A stretch of 64,000 nucleotides of DNA from Achatina immaculata (lineage: Eukaryota > Mollusca > Gastropoda > Stylommatophora > Achatinidae). The stretch spans positions 33,631,096 to 33,695,095 of the forward strand of contig CM019697.1 of assembly GCA_009760885.1 (NCBI GenBank), written 5' to 3'. The position numbers were made by a program, and so were the translations under genes. Positions within the stretch are counted from its first letter, which is position 1. Every line of letters starts with the position of its first letter. This document shows positions 1 to 10,894 of this stretch, piece after piece. Under the pieces are notes generated by a model. It saw only the letters and a list, made by a program, of their open reading frames with translations, ran no database searches and was not told the origin of the DNA.

Positions 1-420
1 GCCAAGATCTAGCTTCCCCGTCGTGACTGTCAACCCAGGTTCTCCCCTCCTGAGGTATACTGTATGCCATTTGCATCATTCTACATTAATCCATACACAT
101 TACATCAACACACAATACATAATTACCTAGTCAGCAAATTAAATATACAACCATTTTATTCATTCTCACTACATGTATCATAGTGACCCCACAACTGACA
201 TTACATACACAGGACATACAATACATGTCATCATGATAGTAACAAGGCATGATATCAATATAATGGATTAAACTCTCATCTAAACATTAACTAAACCAGC
301 TGTGCCCATGGTCCTGGGCTCCCCTGGCCCCACGAATAATATACACTATAAATCTAATTGCGCATCGCACTTATAACCAATGCAGCCACTGCTGCCACAG
401 TACACATCTATATCTCCACG
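1..420. other. Intronic or intergenic, nothing recognised
   Basis: This is AT-rich sequence with no supported frame, splice-bounded exon or transposon core. It lies upstream of the first visible cyclase exon, so it is probably inside an earlier intron. Confidence 0.5.
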
Positions 421-504
421 AATCACTATGTGCCTGTGCATATCTCACATGCAGTTGCCACTGCCATGCCATGACCCTCCTCCCTACTCGACATGAATTC
501 CAAT

Positions 505-622
505 TGTGCTAATGCACTGAAATCACACAGCTGCCGCTGTCTGGACACATCTCTACCTCTCCATGAATCATTATGTGCTAATGCACTAAAAATAACACAG
601 TTGTCCTGCTGTGCTCCACCTC
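505..622. repeat. Diverged two-copy tandem duplication
   Basis: A segment beginning tgtgctaatgcactgaaat (about 505) recurs about 75 bases later as tgtgctaatgcactaaaaat, followed in both cases by a cacag...gctgt stretch. The copies are imperfect. Short open frames here appear to be chance. Confidence 0.5.
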
Positions 623-649
623 CATGTCTCCCGATACACATTGCAGCTT

Positions 650-1012
650 ATATAATATCCATATCTCATCTTATATCCTTCCCGTGCTGTTAAACACAGG
701 GGTCGCAAGATAGTTCGCCAATTTTTCCTGTCTTCGGCGAGTCTTTCAACCTCATCAAGGGATTTTATGCCTGTTAATTTGGCCCCTCTTATCAATGTCC
801 TCTTCAGAGTTTCACGCGGTCTGCCTCTTTTTCTTTGGCCTGTTGTGTTCCACTTGATAGCTTGTTTTGGGATTCTCTGATCGTTTCTTCTCATCACATG
901 ACCAACATATGTCCACCTTCTTTTCCTGATCACCCATGAGCCTGGTTGTTGTTCAGTCATCTGTCTTATTTCTGCATTGTTCTTGAATTCGTTCCATGTG
1001 ATACCAATATCC
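650..1012 (-). mobile_element. RTE-like LINE C-terminal fragment, family A
   Basis: The minus strand encodes the C-terminal tail of a non-LTR reverse transcriptase. It reads WNEFKNNAEIRQMTEQQP, then a VGHVMRRNDQRIPKQAI block, a KRGRPRETL block, and ends in an EDRKNWRTILRPLC motif. This order (GHxxRR, GRPR, DRxxWR) is typical of RTE/BovB-like LINE ends. It ends on the left in a short ATATAAGA-type tail near 660. Copies with the same 5' limit lie at 19832-20185 and 44950-45302. It is only about 350 bases long and carries no RT domain. Confidence 0.8.
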
Positions 1013-1019
1013 ATATGAA

Positions 1020-1616
1020 TGAGGGCATATTATTGAATCATAGATGTGCCCATCTAATATAAAGATAATCACCATGGATCACACAGAATCTCCACATCAA
1101 TACGTGAAAGACATAAATCCACATCACGTCATACTGCACAATACATGAACACACAGTATGAAGTCGGCTCGGATGAGTATCGATAAAATTCATAAGCACA
1201 AACGAAACATGACCTCACCTGCCATGCCTCTAGCTCATTGATTACCCCACCAACACTGTCTTCGGATATATATACATATATATATATATCCATCCTTTCA
1301 CCCCCAGATCACGTGAACGTTCACATTATCCTCTTTGGTCTTCTCAAAATTGCCCGACGTAGGGCGCCGTCAGAATAACTTGTCACCCAGGCTGTAAAAC
1401 CGTGAGATCAGGAAAACTTGCTTTAAAAAGTTCTATCTCCACATAGAATCGTCGCCAGAACATTGGTTGTTAAGCATTTCGCGGTGAAAGTTTAAAAAGA
1501 AGGAGTCTGAGTTTTAATCACGGACCCCCACGGAAGGTTCCAAGGACCCCGCATACCACCAGCTGGAAACCACTGTATTGGATAAAATAAACCATAACGC
1601 CGGAATATACCTACAG
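1020..1616. other. No gene recognised; short TA microsatellite
   Basis: The stretch has a TA-rich microsatellite at about 1265-1290 and otherwise no supported coding or transposon sequence. Confidence 0.5.
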
Positions 1617-2262
1617 TAAGACTGGAAGCAGCAGAAATATGGTTTATTAGAAGAATGTTGCGAATTCCCTGGACAGCAAAAATAACTAATAGGGAATGTT
1701 TTTAGAAGAGTTAGAGTTTTCCCAAATAAATCTTGTCAAAAAAAAAAAAATAAGAAAGAGACAATATACTTTCAGGTAAAAGGTAAAACTTCCGTTTCCC
1801 TGCCATTAAGGCATATTGGGAAATACGGTGTTAGGCCCATATTTTCCATGACCTTCGACACATGAAAGTGTGATGTGGTCAGTATCACACCTGACCCCTT
1901 TGGCTTCCCAGGTTTCTCTGGTACCCATTTTTTAGAGGCTGGGTCAACCCCGGGGCCTTTTTGGTGTGTACCAGAAAAAAATCCCACTGCTAGGGCTGGA
2001 CCCGGTACCACCGAATTAGCAAACCGAGTGCCTAACCACTTAGCCAACCAGGCCGCCAGCAAGAAAAGGGGGCATTGTAAATATTATAACAGCAGGAAAA
2101 ACAGAGGGAAGAAGAGCCAGGGGAAGACCAAGAGAAATGATACTGGACAGTCTGACGAGATGGTGTGAGAGGAGATCACTAAATGAGCTGATGGCCTGCA
2201 TGAAGGATCGGGTACTCTGGAGAAGCATAATAGCCAACGTCAGTCGGCACGGCACCTGATGA
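1617..2262 (+). mobile_element. RTE-like LINE 3' fragment, family C, split by a SINE
   Basis: The left part (1617-1770) and right part (2060-2262) together match the intact-looking family C copy at 55235-55680. The left part carries AEIWFIRRMLRIPWTAK-like codons. The right part carries a KGRRARGRPREMILD-like block and MACMKDRVLWRSIIANVSRH. A SINE of about 290 bases on the minus strand separates them. A poly-A run at 1740-1750 and a frameshift lie inside the left half. It is a dead fragment in an intron. Confidence 0.75.
1775..2060 (-). mobile_element. tRNA-derived SINE, family 1
   Basis: Read on the minus strand, the element begins near 2060 with a tRNA-like head. It has an A-box-like TGGCTAAGTGGTTAGGCACT and a degenerate B-box-like ACCGGGTCCAGCC. 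It then runs through a conserved body (gatgtggtcagtatcac on the plus strand) and ends near 1775 in a GGTAAAA-type tail. Copies lie at 41847-42135 and, split, at 45820-46645. It interrupts a family C LINE. Confidence 0.7.
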
Positions 2263-2605
2263 TTTATCTGATGATGAAGCCTTTACAGATTCTTGTCTGT
2301 GTGCTGCAAGATTTCAGAAATCTTCACGACTTCAGACAAATAATAAGCCATATCAATTTCGTACTAAAGCGTTTGGGAATGCCAGAACTCCTGCATTGGG
2401 CTGTAATATTTAGAGTACTTTTGTGTTATTGCATGGAATATCAAGAAGAAGAAGAAGAAGAAGAAAAGCGCCAGAATTAACTGCATCAGAATTAGTCGTA
2501 ACAATCCTACTGTGCGTTAATCATCGTCTTTAAGTCGATCCTAAACCTAATCCTGTCTTGTCTGTCTGATTCCCACATAATCAAATCCTCTTTTTTTTTA
2601 AACAG
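2263..2605. other. Intron flank of exon 2606-2750
   Basis: There is a short GAA microsatellite at about 2443-2466 and a T-rich tract at 2589-2600. The T-rich tract serves as the polypyrimidine tract of the exon that follows. Nothing else is recognised. Confidence 0.6.
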
Positions 2606-2750
2606 AAAAACATCCCAAAACAGGCCTACCAGCTGTACGATGCGACAAAGATCTATGGGGAAGCGGTCATGGCTCTGATGGCCGACCCTAATGCTGATCC
2701 CGAAAACGGCACACACATAATCAACTATCTACGGTGCAGGCGACACGTCA
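2606..2750 (+). CDS. Receptor guanylyl cyclase exon: end of ligand-binding domain
   Basis: This exon follows a polypyrimidine tract and aacag acceptor and ends at a gtaagt donor. It is 145 bases, entered in phase 0 and left in phase 1. It encodes 48 residues containing YQLYDATKIYGEAVMAL, then NADPENGTHIINYL and RCRRHV. The LYDA-x-x-IYGEA pattern and the NGT...I...L segment match the C-terminal lobe of the ANF-receptor (periplasmic-binding-like) ligand domain of membrane guanylyl cyclases. This lobe is extracellular. Upstream exons encoding the rest of the ectodomain are not in the window. A degenerate repeat begins within about ten bases of the donor. Confidence 0.88.
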
Positions 2751-2754
2751 GTAA

Positions 2755-3018
2755 GTTTATCATGTTTATCATAGTAGGAAGTATTTGTGTGTTTATCAGC
2801 AATAATGGCTACTGTTATGTTTATCATAATAGGAAGTATTTGTGTGTTTATCAGTAATACTGAGTACTGCTATATCTGTCATAGTAGGAAGTGTTTGTTT
2901 GTTTATCAGTAATAATGAATACTGCTATGTCTATCATGTTAGGAAGTTTTTATGTGTTTATCTCAGTAGTAACTACTGCTTTATTTATTATAACAGCAGG
3001 CACTGCTGTGTTTATTTA
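2755..3018. repeat. Degenerate ~57-bp tandem repeat next to a donor
   Basis: About five imperfect copies of a unit containing gtaggaagtatttgtgtg and tttatcagtaataatg follow the splice donor at 2751. Short plus-strand open frames (tyrosine- and valine-rich) across it are repeat artefacts. Confidence 0.7.
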
Positions 3019-3925
3019 GGCTTACTGAAGAAGTAAATACTGCTAGGCTAACTGAAGGAGTAAATACTGCTAGGCTTACTGAAGAAGTAAATACTGCTAG
3101 GCTAACTGAAGGAGTAAATACTGCTAGGCTTACTGAAGGAGTAAATACTGCTAGGCTTACTGAAGGAGTAAACACTGCTAGGCTAACTGAAGGAGTAAAT
3201 ACTGCTAGGCTTACTGAAGGAGTAAATACTGCTAGGCTAACTGAAGGAGTAAATACTGCTAGGCTTACTGAAGGAGTAAATACTGCTAGGCTTACTGAAG
3301 GAGTAAATACTGCTAGGCTTACTGAAGGAGTAAATACTGCTAGGCTTACTGAAGAAGTAAATACTGCTAAGCTAACTTAAGGAGTAAATACTGCTAGGCT
3401 TACTGAAGGAGTAAATACTGCTAGGCTTACTGAAGGAGTAAATACTGCTAGGCTAACTTAAGGAGTAAATACTGCTAGGCTTACTGAAGGAGTACATACT
3501 GCTAGGCTTACTGAAGGAGTAAATACTGCTAGGCTTACTGAAGGAGTAAATACTTCTAGGCTTACTGAAGAAGTAAATACTGCTAGGCTAACTGAGGGAG
3601 TAAATACTGCTAGGCTAACTGAAGGAGTAAATACTGCTAGGCTTACTGAAGAAGTAAATACTGCTAGGCTAACTGAAGGAGTAAATACTGCTAGGCTTAC
3701 TGAAGGAGTAAATACTGCTAGGCTTACTGAAGGAGTAAATACTGCTAGGCTTACTGAAGGAGTAAATATTGCTAGGCTTACTGAAGGAGTAAATACTGCT
3801 AGGCTTACTGAAGGAGTAAATACTGCTAGGCTAACTGAAGGAGTAAATACTGCTAGGCTTACTGAAGGAGTAAATACTGCTAGGCTTACTGAAGGAGTAA
3901 ATACTGCTAGGCTTACTGAAAGTAA
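3018..3925. repeat. 27-bp minisatellite, ~33 copies
   Basis: The unit is built around aggcttactgaaggagtaa and is 27 bases long. Because 27 is a multiple of three, long open frames arise. The minus-strand frame 3458-4162 reads as repeated SLAVFTPSV blocks and is not credible as a gene. Variants alternate gcttact and gctaact. Confidence 0.92.
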
Positions 3926-4260
3926 CAATGTCTCTGATGTTTGTTGTAAGAATGTTGCTGTTGCATTGAAAAACCGAACAATAGTTAACTCTACCAAAAC
4001 TGAACAGAAACCTTCAGAGATCTTGGCAGCAAACTTACCCTTAGAGAATGAAAGAAAACCAAAAAAACATAAACGTGTAGAATGAATAAAGCTAGCTTCG
4101 TCTACTACTTCTATATGGGGAGCAACATTTAAAAAGGGAAGACTTCTCCCCATTCCCCACAACTTTTCTTAGGAAGATTGCAAAAACAAAAATGGTCACA
4201 CAAGTAACAGAGATATACTTATTTTGAAAGCAAGGAAGAACCGTGTACAATTATAGTAAG
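3926..4260. other. No gene recognised
   Basis: This is unique-looking intron sequence between a minisatellite and a LINE tail. No conserved frame is seen. Confidence 0.5.

Positions 4261-4317
<57 letters not shown>
4261..4317. repeat. (ATC)n microsatellite, probable LINE tail
   Basis: About 19 ATC units abut the 3' end of the minus-strand LINE at 4318. Read on that strand it is a (GAT)n tail, a common form of RTE-type 3' end. Confidence 0.85.
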
Positions 4318-4882
4318 GCCTTTCACTCCCTTGAGAGCATAGGCCACGGATAAAGGCTCTCCAGTCATCCCTGTTCTTGGAATTATTCTCTGCTTCCTTC
4401 CACGTGCATCCCTTGTCTCTGAGCACTGTCATAATTTCTCTTCTCCAAGTAAGTCTAGGTCTTCCTCGTTTTCTATTTCCTTGAGGATTCCATGTCAGTG
4501 CCTGTCTTGCTATGCTAGTTTCAGGTTTTCTCAGAGTGTGATCAATCCACCTCCATTTCCTAGACATGATTTGTAGGCTCAGAGGTTCTTCTCCTGGCCT
4601 TTCCCAGACCTCGTTCCTGATATTGTCCTGCCATTTAATGTTTAAAATCCCCATCAAGCCGTAGTTCATGAATGTTTGTATCCTCTGTTGTATTGTCTTG
4701 GTCATAATCCATGTCTCCGAACCATATAGCAAGACAGTCTTCACGTTTGTATTGAAAAGCCTAAGTTTGGTTCTTGTTTTGATGTTCTTTGATGGCCATA
4801 CTTTGTTAAGTTGGATAAATGCTGTCCTGGCCTTGGTTATTCTAGCAGTAACATCCTTTTCCGTTCCCCCATATTTATCCAC
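4318..4882 (-). mobile_element. RTE-like LINE C-terminal region, family E
   Basis: A minus-strand frame of 189 codons starts MDKYGGTEKDVTARITKA and runs through LRLFNTNVKTVLLYGSETW. It continues with a KWRWIDHTLRKPETSIARQA block and GNRKRGRPRLTWRR, and ends in DDWRAFIRGLCSQG. This is the post-RT tail seen in many mollusc RTE-like LINEs. The open frame is continuous but lacks the RT and endonuclease domains, so it is a 5'-truncated copy. Its start region (4800-4882) is included in the long duplication that flanks the next LINE. Confidence 0.85.
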
Positions 4883-5639
4883 TATGCTGCCTAAATATGT
4901 GAAATACTCTACTTCCTAACTTGTCACGCCATCGATTACTATGAGGCTTATTGCTTGCACTATTAACTTTCATTATTTTTAAAAATCTGTTAATATAAAT
5001 TATAGCAAGATGGCGCAGGTTATATTTACTCAAGTAGTTCGAAAAGGCCTTGAAACACTTAATACAACAACAATGATATGGGCTCATGAAGGAAAGAGAA
5101 AAAAAACTGACTTAATCAAGCGCAACTTAAGAGAAGAATAGGAGACTCAGAGAAAGAGCATAACAAACGAAGTCCCAGGCAGTAATTACTATCTGGCTGG
5201 AGACCGTGGCGAAAGGAGAGAATTTCTTGCTGCTTTGGAGTATGCTACAACGCAGTTGCTCAGTCGATCAGGGACTTAGGATTTGTCTGGGCAGAAATTC
5301 TCCCAGTGAATAAAAAAGAAAAAAATCAAGGTCAGTTAAATTTCTATCCACGTCAAGTGGATTATCTCCCCACGTGCGTCCTTCGGACGCTGACATGTCA
5401 CGGAAAGATGAAGGATTAAAAGGATTAACGGGACAGATGTTTGTCGCAGATCTCTTGGACCAGATAGTGTCTATCGGAACAAAATTCTGAGCAAGAGACA
5501 ATAGAACTTTCATGAACATGAATAGAGGAACATGGTTAGAGACAGAAGAACTTTCATGAAAATAATTTAGAGACAGCAGAACGTAATTTAGAGACAGTAT
5601 AAAAGCAATAAGTTAGAGACAGCCCCCGTGAAGCCCTCA
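4800..5639. repeat. 840-bp direct repeat, left copy
   Basis: This segment is nearly identical to 6145-6984, offset by 1345 bases, with roughly a dozen single-base differences noted by eye. It contains the 5' part of the family E LINE plus about 750 bases of flanking sequence. The intervening 5640-6144 is a LINE fragment, so the geometry is that of an extremely long target-site duplication. Confidence 0.92.
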
Positions 5640-6144
5640 TTCATTCATTCATTCCTTTGCATGTCCCTTGCGGAACTTTGCCTCCCAAACAGCACTCCTG
5701 TAGGCCTCTCGGTTGTGAGCAAGATGGCCTGCTGCTGCTGCATCCATTTCCAGATCATCAACGATGTCTTGCAGCCATCTTCGTTTCGGTCTTCCTCTCT
5801 TTCTTTTTCCCATTATGTATCCTTCCAATATGGTCTTCTCTAAATTATCATGACGTTTAATGTGGCCAAAATATTTAAGTTTTCTCTCTTTAATCCTCTT
5901 TACTAGCCAGCCTTCTTCAATATTAAGCTCTTGCAGTATAGATATATTTGTTCGTTTTTGTGTCCACGATATTTGGAGAACTCTTCTATAGCATTTACAT
6001 TCAAAGGCATTTATGTGCTTCTCAGCTGTTTTGTTAAGTGTCCAGGTCTCACAGGCATATGTTGCGATGGGAAAGATGCATGCCCTTAAAAATCTTATTT
6101 TTGTGGTTCTGTCTGCTCCTCTCCACAGATTCTTTATTTGTTTT
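5640..6144 (-). mobile_element. RTE-like LINE C-terminal fragment, family B
   Basis: On the minus strand it encodes KQIKNLWRGADRTTKIRFLR, a TYACETWTLNKTAEKHINAF block and YRRVLQISWTQKRTNISI. It then carries KLKYFGHIKRHDNLEKT, MGKRKRGRPKRRW and a HNREAYRSAVWEAKFRKGH end, followed by an (AATG)n tail at 5640-5653. The frame is intact for the whole 5'-truncated copy. At 6144/6145 it is fused in frame to family E codons belonging to the right 840-bp repeat. That makes an apparent chimeric protein, which is a junction artefact. Seven other family B copies lie in the window. Confidence 0.88.
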
Positions 6145-6984
6145 ACTTTGTTAAGTTGGATAAATGCTGTCCTGGCCTTGGTTATTCTAGCTTTAACATC
6201 CTTTTCTGTTCCCCCGTATTTATCCACTATGCTGCCTAAATATGTGAAATACTCTACTTCCTAACTTGTCACGCCATCGATTACTATGAGGCTTATTGCT
6301 TGCACTATTACCTTTCATTATTTTTAAAAATCTGTTAATATAAATGATAGCAAGATGGCGCAGGTTATATTTACTCAAGTAGTTCGAAAAGGCCTTGAAA
6401 CACTTAATACAACAACAATGATATGGGCTCATGAAGGAAAGAGGAAAAAAACTGACTTAATCAAGCGCAACTTAAGAGAAGAATAGGAGACTCAGAGAAA
6501 GAGCATAACAAACGAAGTCCCAGGCAGTAATTACTATCTGGCTGGAGACCGTGGCGAAAGGAGAGAATTTCTTGCTGCTTTGGAGTATGCTACAACGCAG
6601 TTGCTCAGTCGATCAGGGACTTAGGATTTGTCTGGGCAGAAATTCTCCCAGTGAATAAAAAAGAAAAAAATCAAGGTCAGTTAAATTTCTATCCACGTCA
6701 AATGGATTATCTCCCCACGTGCGTCCTTCGGACGCTGACATGTCACGGAAAGATGAAGGATTAAAAGGATTAACGGGACAGATGTTTGTCGCAGATCTCT
6801 TGGACCAGATAGTGTCTATCGGAACAAAATTCTGAGCAAGAGACAATAGAACTTTCATGAACATGAATAGAGGAACATGGTTAGAGACAGAAGAACTTTC
6901 ATGAAAATAATTTAGAGACAGCAGAACGTAATTTAGAAACAGTATACAAGCAATAAGTTAGAGACAGCCCCCTTGAAGCCCTCA
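6145..6984. repeat. 840-bp direct repeat, right copy
   Basis: This is the right partner of 4800-5639. Its left edge joins the LINE at a shared tacttt sequence (microhomology). Its right edge continues into an RNase H-type LINE that has no counterpart after the left copy. Confidence 0.92.
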
Positions 6985-7480
6985 GAACACTTAAAACAGA
7001 AAACCAGCACCTACCACACATAATAGCCTTCTTCACAGACTGCAGGGCACTTCTGGAATCTCTAAAACAACAAAGAACCCACAGTCAAATATACAGGAAA
7101 TCACAACAGAACTAAGGCACCTTACACTTTCAACAACTGTGGCCCTGCAATAGGTACCATCTTACTGTGGAATAGCTGGCAATGAAATAGCTGACAGCCT
7201 ATCCAAAGCTAGCAGCAATCAAGATGAAATAAATCATCCAGTAAACTGCCAAAAGGCGAAAACCATAATCCTTAACCAGAGCAGATATGAATGGAAAAAG
7301 AAACTGAAATGCAACAATGAACCAGATCCATTACACCAACTACAAAGACATTAACAAACCATCCTCTTTCACCTAAGGACAGGCTACTGCAGACTATTGT
7401 GAGCCACCTGCATCGACTCAGACACAAACGAATGTCCATGTGGCAGTGGAGTTCAGACTCCAGACCATATCCTACAGATC
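6985..7480 (+). mobile_element. RNase H-bearing non-LTR retrotransposon relic
   Basis: Broken plus-strand frames encode an RNase H-like segment: IIAFFTDCRALLESLKQQ, then CGIAGNEIADSLSKASS. A C-terminal cysteine cluster follows with LRTGYCRL and CPCGSGVQTPDHIL. This layout (RNase H plus terminal zinc-like motif) is known in I/Jockey-group LINEs. Several frameshifts and stops show it is dead. Confidence 0.75.
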
Positions 7481-7629
7481 TGAGGCGTGAGACATGGCCA
7501 GAGCACACACAAACTTGAGACAGAAGCTCTGGGGGCTCCTATCAGGATCTGGAGAGGACTGCGGGCTTTGCCATGTCGACAGGGATCAGGATCTGAAGTG
7601 ACCAACAACCTCGAACGCAGAAGAGGAAG

Positions 7630-8045
7630 AAGAAGAGACAGTAAAACTTTCATGAACATGAATAGAAAAACATAAGTTAGGGGGTAGAACTTTCATGAAC
7701 ATGAATAGAAAAAAAACATAAGCTAGAGACAGTAGAACTTTCATGAACATGAATAGACAAACAAACATAAGTTAGAGACAGTAGAACTTTCATGAACATG
7801 AATAGAAAAACATAAGTTAAAATCAGTAGAACTTTTATGAACATAAGTTAGAGACAGCAGAACTTTCATGAACATAAGTTAGAGACAGCAGAACTTTCTT
7901 GAACATAAGTTAGAGACAGCAGAACTTTCATGAACATGAATAGAAAAACATAAGTTAGAGACAGTAGAACTTTCATGAACATGAATAGAAAAACATAAGT
8001 TAGAGACAGTAGAACGTTCATGAATACGAATAGAAGAACAAGAAG
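7630..8045. repeat. ~45-bp minisatellite
   Basis: About nine copies of a unit containing gtagaactttcatgaacatg and aatagaaaaacataagtta are present. Single related units also occur near 5505-5620 and 6850-6970, so the array shares its origin with the end of the 840-bp repeat. Confidence 0.88.
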
Positions 8046-8093
8046 GATTACAAGAGGCGAAAAGAAAGAAAAATAAAATATGAAATTTAGAAT

Positions 8094-9567
8094 TCATTCA
8101 TTCATTCATTTCCATGTCCCTTGCGGAACTTTGCCTTCCTAACAACACTCCTGTATGTCTCTCGGTTGTGAGCTAGATGGCCTGCTGCTGATGCATCCTT
8201 TCCAGATCATCAACAATGTCTTGCACCCATATTCGCCTTGGTCTTCTTCTCTTTCTTTTTCCCATTATGTACCCTTCCAAGACGGTCTTCTCTAGATCAT
8301 CATGACGTTTAATGTGTCCAAAATATTTAAGTTTTCTCTCTTTAGTCCTCAGCTGTTTTGTTAAGCGTCCAGGTCTCACAGGCATATGTTGCGATGGGAA
8401 AGATGCATGCCCTTAAAAATATTATTTTTTGTAGTTCTCTCTGTTCCTCTCCACAGATTCTTTAGTTGTTTTACTTTTTGAAGAGTGATATATGTCATCC
8501 GTTTAATTTCCCTCATTGTATCTCCATTATTATTTGTAGTGATCCAAGATATTCAAAACTCTTCACTTCTTCCAGTTTTTCCTCATTGATACATATATCA
8601 GCTGTCTTGTTTGTTTTGTCATTTGTCATCAATTTAGTTTTCTTCACATTAAGATGGAGGTTTTGCTCTTTGCTGTTCTTACGGACTGACATAATTAGTT
8701 TTTCTATTCCTTTTTTGTGCTGTGGATAGTAATACAGTATCATCAGCGTATCTAATCTCTGGTATTTCATAACCTCCAATTGTTATGGCATCGTAATATT
8801 CTTTGTCTACATCTTCTCTAACATTCCTCATTATATTTTCAGTATACAAGTTAAATAAGTAAGACGACAATACGGATTCCTGACGGACCCCTTGTTTTAT
8901 GTCATACCAAGTTGTTGTTTCACCATTTATTCTTACTGCTGCTTGTTGGTCTAGATACAGCCGTGATGTTAATTGTATCAAATGTGTTGGAAATCCCATT
9001 TTTCTCATTATTTCCCAAAGTTTCTGGTGTTGTACACAATCAAATGCCTTTGAGTAGTTTATAAAGGCTAAATATAGATTCACATTAAACTCTCTGCATT
9101 TCTCTATTATTAATTTTAGATTGAATATATGATCTCTTGATCCTCTTCCTTGCCTGAAACCAGCTTGGACCATATTGACTTCTTCTTCTATCTTCTTACT
9201 AAGTCTACCCATTATGATTTTTAACAGACTTTTACTGGCATGACTAATCAGGGCAACAGTTTTATAGTTTGTGCATAATTTCAGGCTACCTTTTTTTGGG
9301 CAGTGGTATGAATATAGTTCTTTTCCATTCTTTTGGCCAAATACCTGAATGCCATATCTTTTTGCACAGTGCATGATAGATTGTTGCACATTCCTTTCCT
9401 CCTGCTGTAATAAATTCAGCTGTTATCTCATCACATCCTGGTGATTTACCATTTTTCAGATTCTTTATTGCCCATAAAACTTCTTCAATTGTCGGTTCGT
9501 GTTCTTTCTCCTCCAATAATAATTCACACTGTTGATTTCTGCTTTCACAGTCGGCTGTTTCATACAT
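8094..9567 (-). mobile_element. RTE-like LINE with RT domain, family B, TSD-flanked
   Basis: This is a 5'-truncated copy of about 1.47 kb. Reading on the minus strand from 9567: KNLKNGKSPGCDEITAEF, a frameshift near 9290, MVQAGFRQGRGSRDHIFNLK, then AFINYSKAFDCVQHQKLWE and IRYADDTVLLST (the YADD box of the RT active site). Another frameshift leads into the C-terminal domain, which has an internal deletion near 8345. It ends in an (ATTC)n-complement tail. The 13-base direct repeat tgaaatttagaat flanks it at 8081-8093 and 9568-9580. At least two frameshifts make it non-functional. Confidence 0.9.
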
Positions 9568-9580
9568 TGAAATTTAGAAT

Positions 9581-10090
9581 AGAAGAAGTAAAATTCTAAT
9601 TTAGCAAACTGAAAAAGAAGACTTAAGGAAAGTTACCTAAAACTTACAGCAGGTAAGTTCTATTAGAGCAGATAAAGAAAATGAATCAGAGAGCTGTAAG
9701 TTCTCTAACAATTTGTTTGGGGCCAGTGGCGGATATGCCATCAGGCAAACAGGCCTTAGGGGCCCGACGTAAAGGGCGAAAAAAAAGTTGCAAGTATCTG
9801 TTATTGTTTTGTATCAATCATTACGATTGTTACTGCTACACTAACATGTTATGTTTCTCAACCAAAAAAAAAAACAAACCCAGTGACATATCAGTTTTGT
9901 GTGTGGTCCCTGTAATACAAAGTCTTATTCAATAATAATAGAGATCACAACTTAAGGAGAAATCAGGTCTTATGTTAGGGGATGGTCGGTATGAGTTGGA
10001 AAGGGCCGGGGCCCCCATACTAAGTTTAGCTTAGGGGCCTGGCTAGTGATTATTCTGTCTTAAGTCTTGAGGCAATGAAATAATGATATT
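9581..10090. other. No gene; possible decayed DNA element
   Basis: A GGGGCC-rich pair of edges (about 9720-9770 and 9990-10045) hints at a decayed non-autonomous DNA transposon. I could not align terminal inverted repeats or target duplications, so no element is called. Confidence 0.35.
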
Positions 10091-10121
10091 AATCGTGAAT
10101 TATAACTATAAATACTGTGTA

Positions 10122-10545
10122 AGTATGTATGTATGTATGTATGTATGTATGCGTGCGTATGTATGTATGTATGTACATATGTATGTATGTATGTATGTAT
10201 GTGCGTGTAATGTATGCGGGTTGGTTGTATCTTGTATCTCAACAGCCGTATTTGATTCATTTGACCTAAAAAGTAGTGTTTTTTGTGTGTGAGTATGTGT
10301 ATGTGTATGGGTTTGTGTATGTTTGTATGTATATATGTGTGTGGTGTATGTATGTTGTGTGTGGGTTTGCGTGTTTGTATGTATATGTGTGCATGTAGGG
10401 TGTTTGTGGGTTATGTATAGTTGTATGTGTATGTGTGTGGGGGTTTGTGTATGTTTGTATGTATATGTATGTATGGTGTGTATGTGAGTTTGGGTTATGT
10501 ATATTTGTATGGTGTGTATGTATATATGTGGTGCGTGTATGTAAG
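10122..10545. repeat. (TATG)n and GT-rich microsatellites
   Basis: A tatg array spans about 10122-10205. GT-rich degenerate repeats follow to about 10545. Confidence 0.9.
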
Positions 10546-10777
10546 AGTCATTTTTGATTCAAGTTGGTTTTGTTTGAAAAAATATCCTACCTCATTTATT
10601 TTCAAATTATTTTTGTTGGAGTCACATTACTCTGAGACGTTCTCACATTTGTATTTTTAATTTATAGAAGTCGTATTAGCTTGAGTGAGAGATAAGAGAG
10701 ATGACGATGGCGGCGATAAAACTAGTTCTAGTAGCGAAACTAGATAGAGGCGTATGGTTTAGTTTTGCGAAAAAAAC

Positions 10778-10779
<2 letters not shown>

Positions 10780-10862
<83 letters not shown>

Positions 10863-10894
10863 CAGATAGATAGATAGAATGAATGAATGAATGA
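10780..10894. repeat. (GATA)n with (GAAT)n end
   Basis: About 25 gata units are followed by a short gaat run at 10879-10895. The gaat run is probably the 3' tail of the adjacent minus-strand LINE. Confidence 0.9.

Noticed and set aside
3018..3925. Regular repeats that might be a CRISPR array
   Set aside because: Units are contiguous with no unique spacers, and the context is animal intron. The same applies to all other tandem arrays here.
3458..4162. 234-codon minus-strand frame of SLAVFTPSV repeats as a repeat protein
   Set aside because: It is produced by the 27-bp minisatellite; variants in the array do not follow codon positions.
9720..10050. hAT-type MITE
   Set aside because: The left edge cagtggcgg is suggestive, but the right edge is not its inverted complement and no 8-base target duplication is visible.
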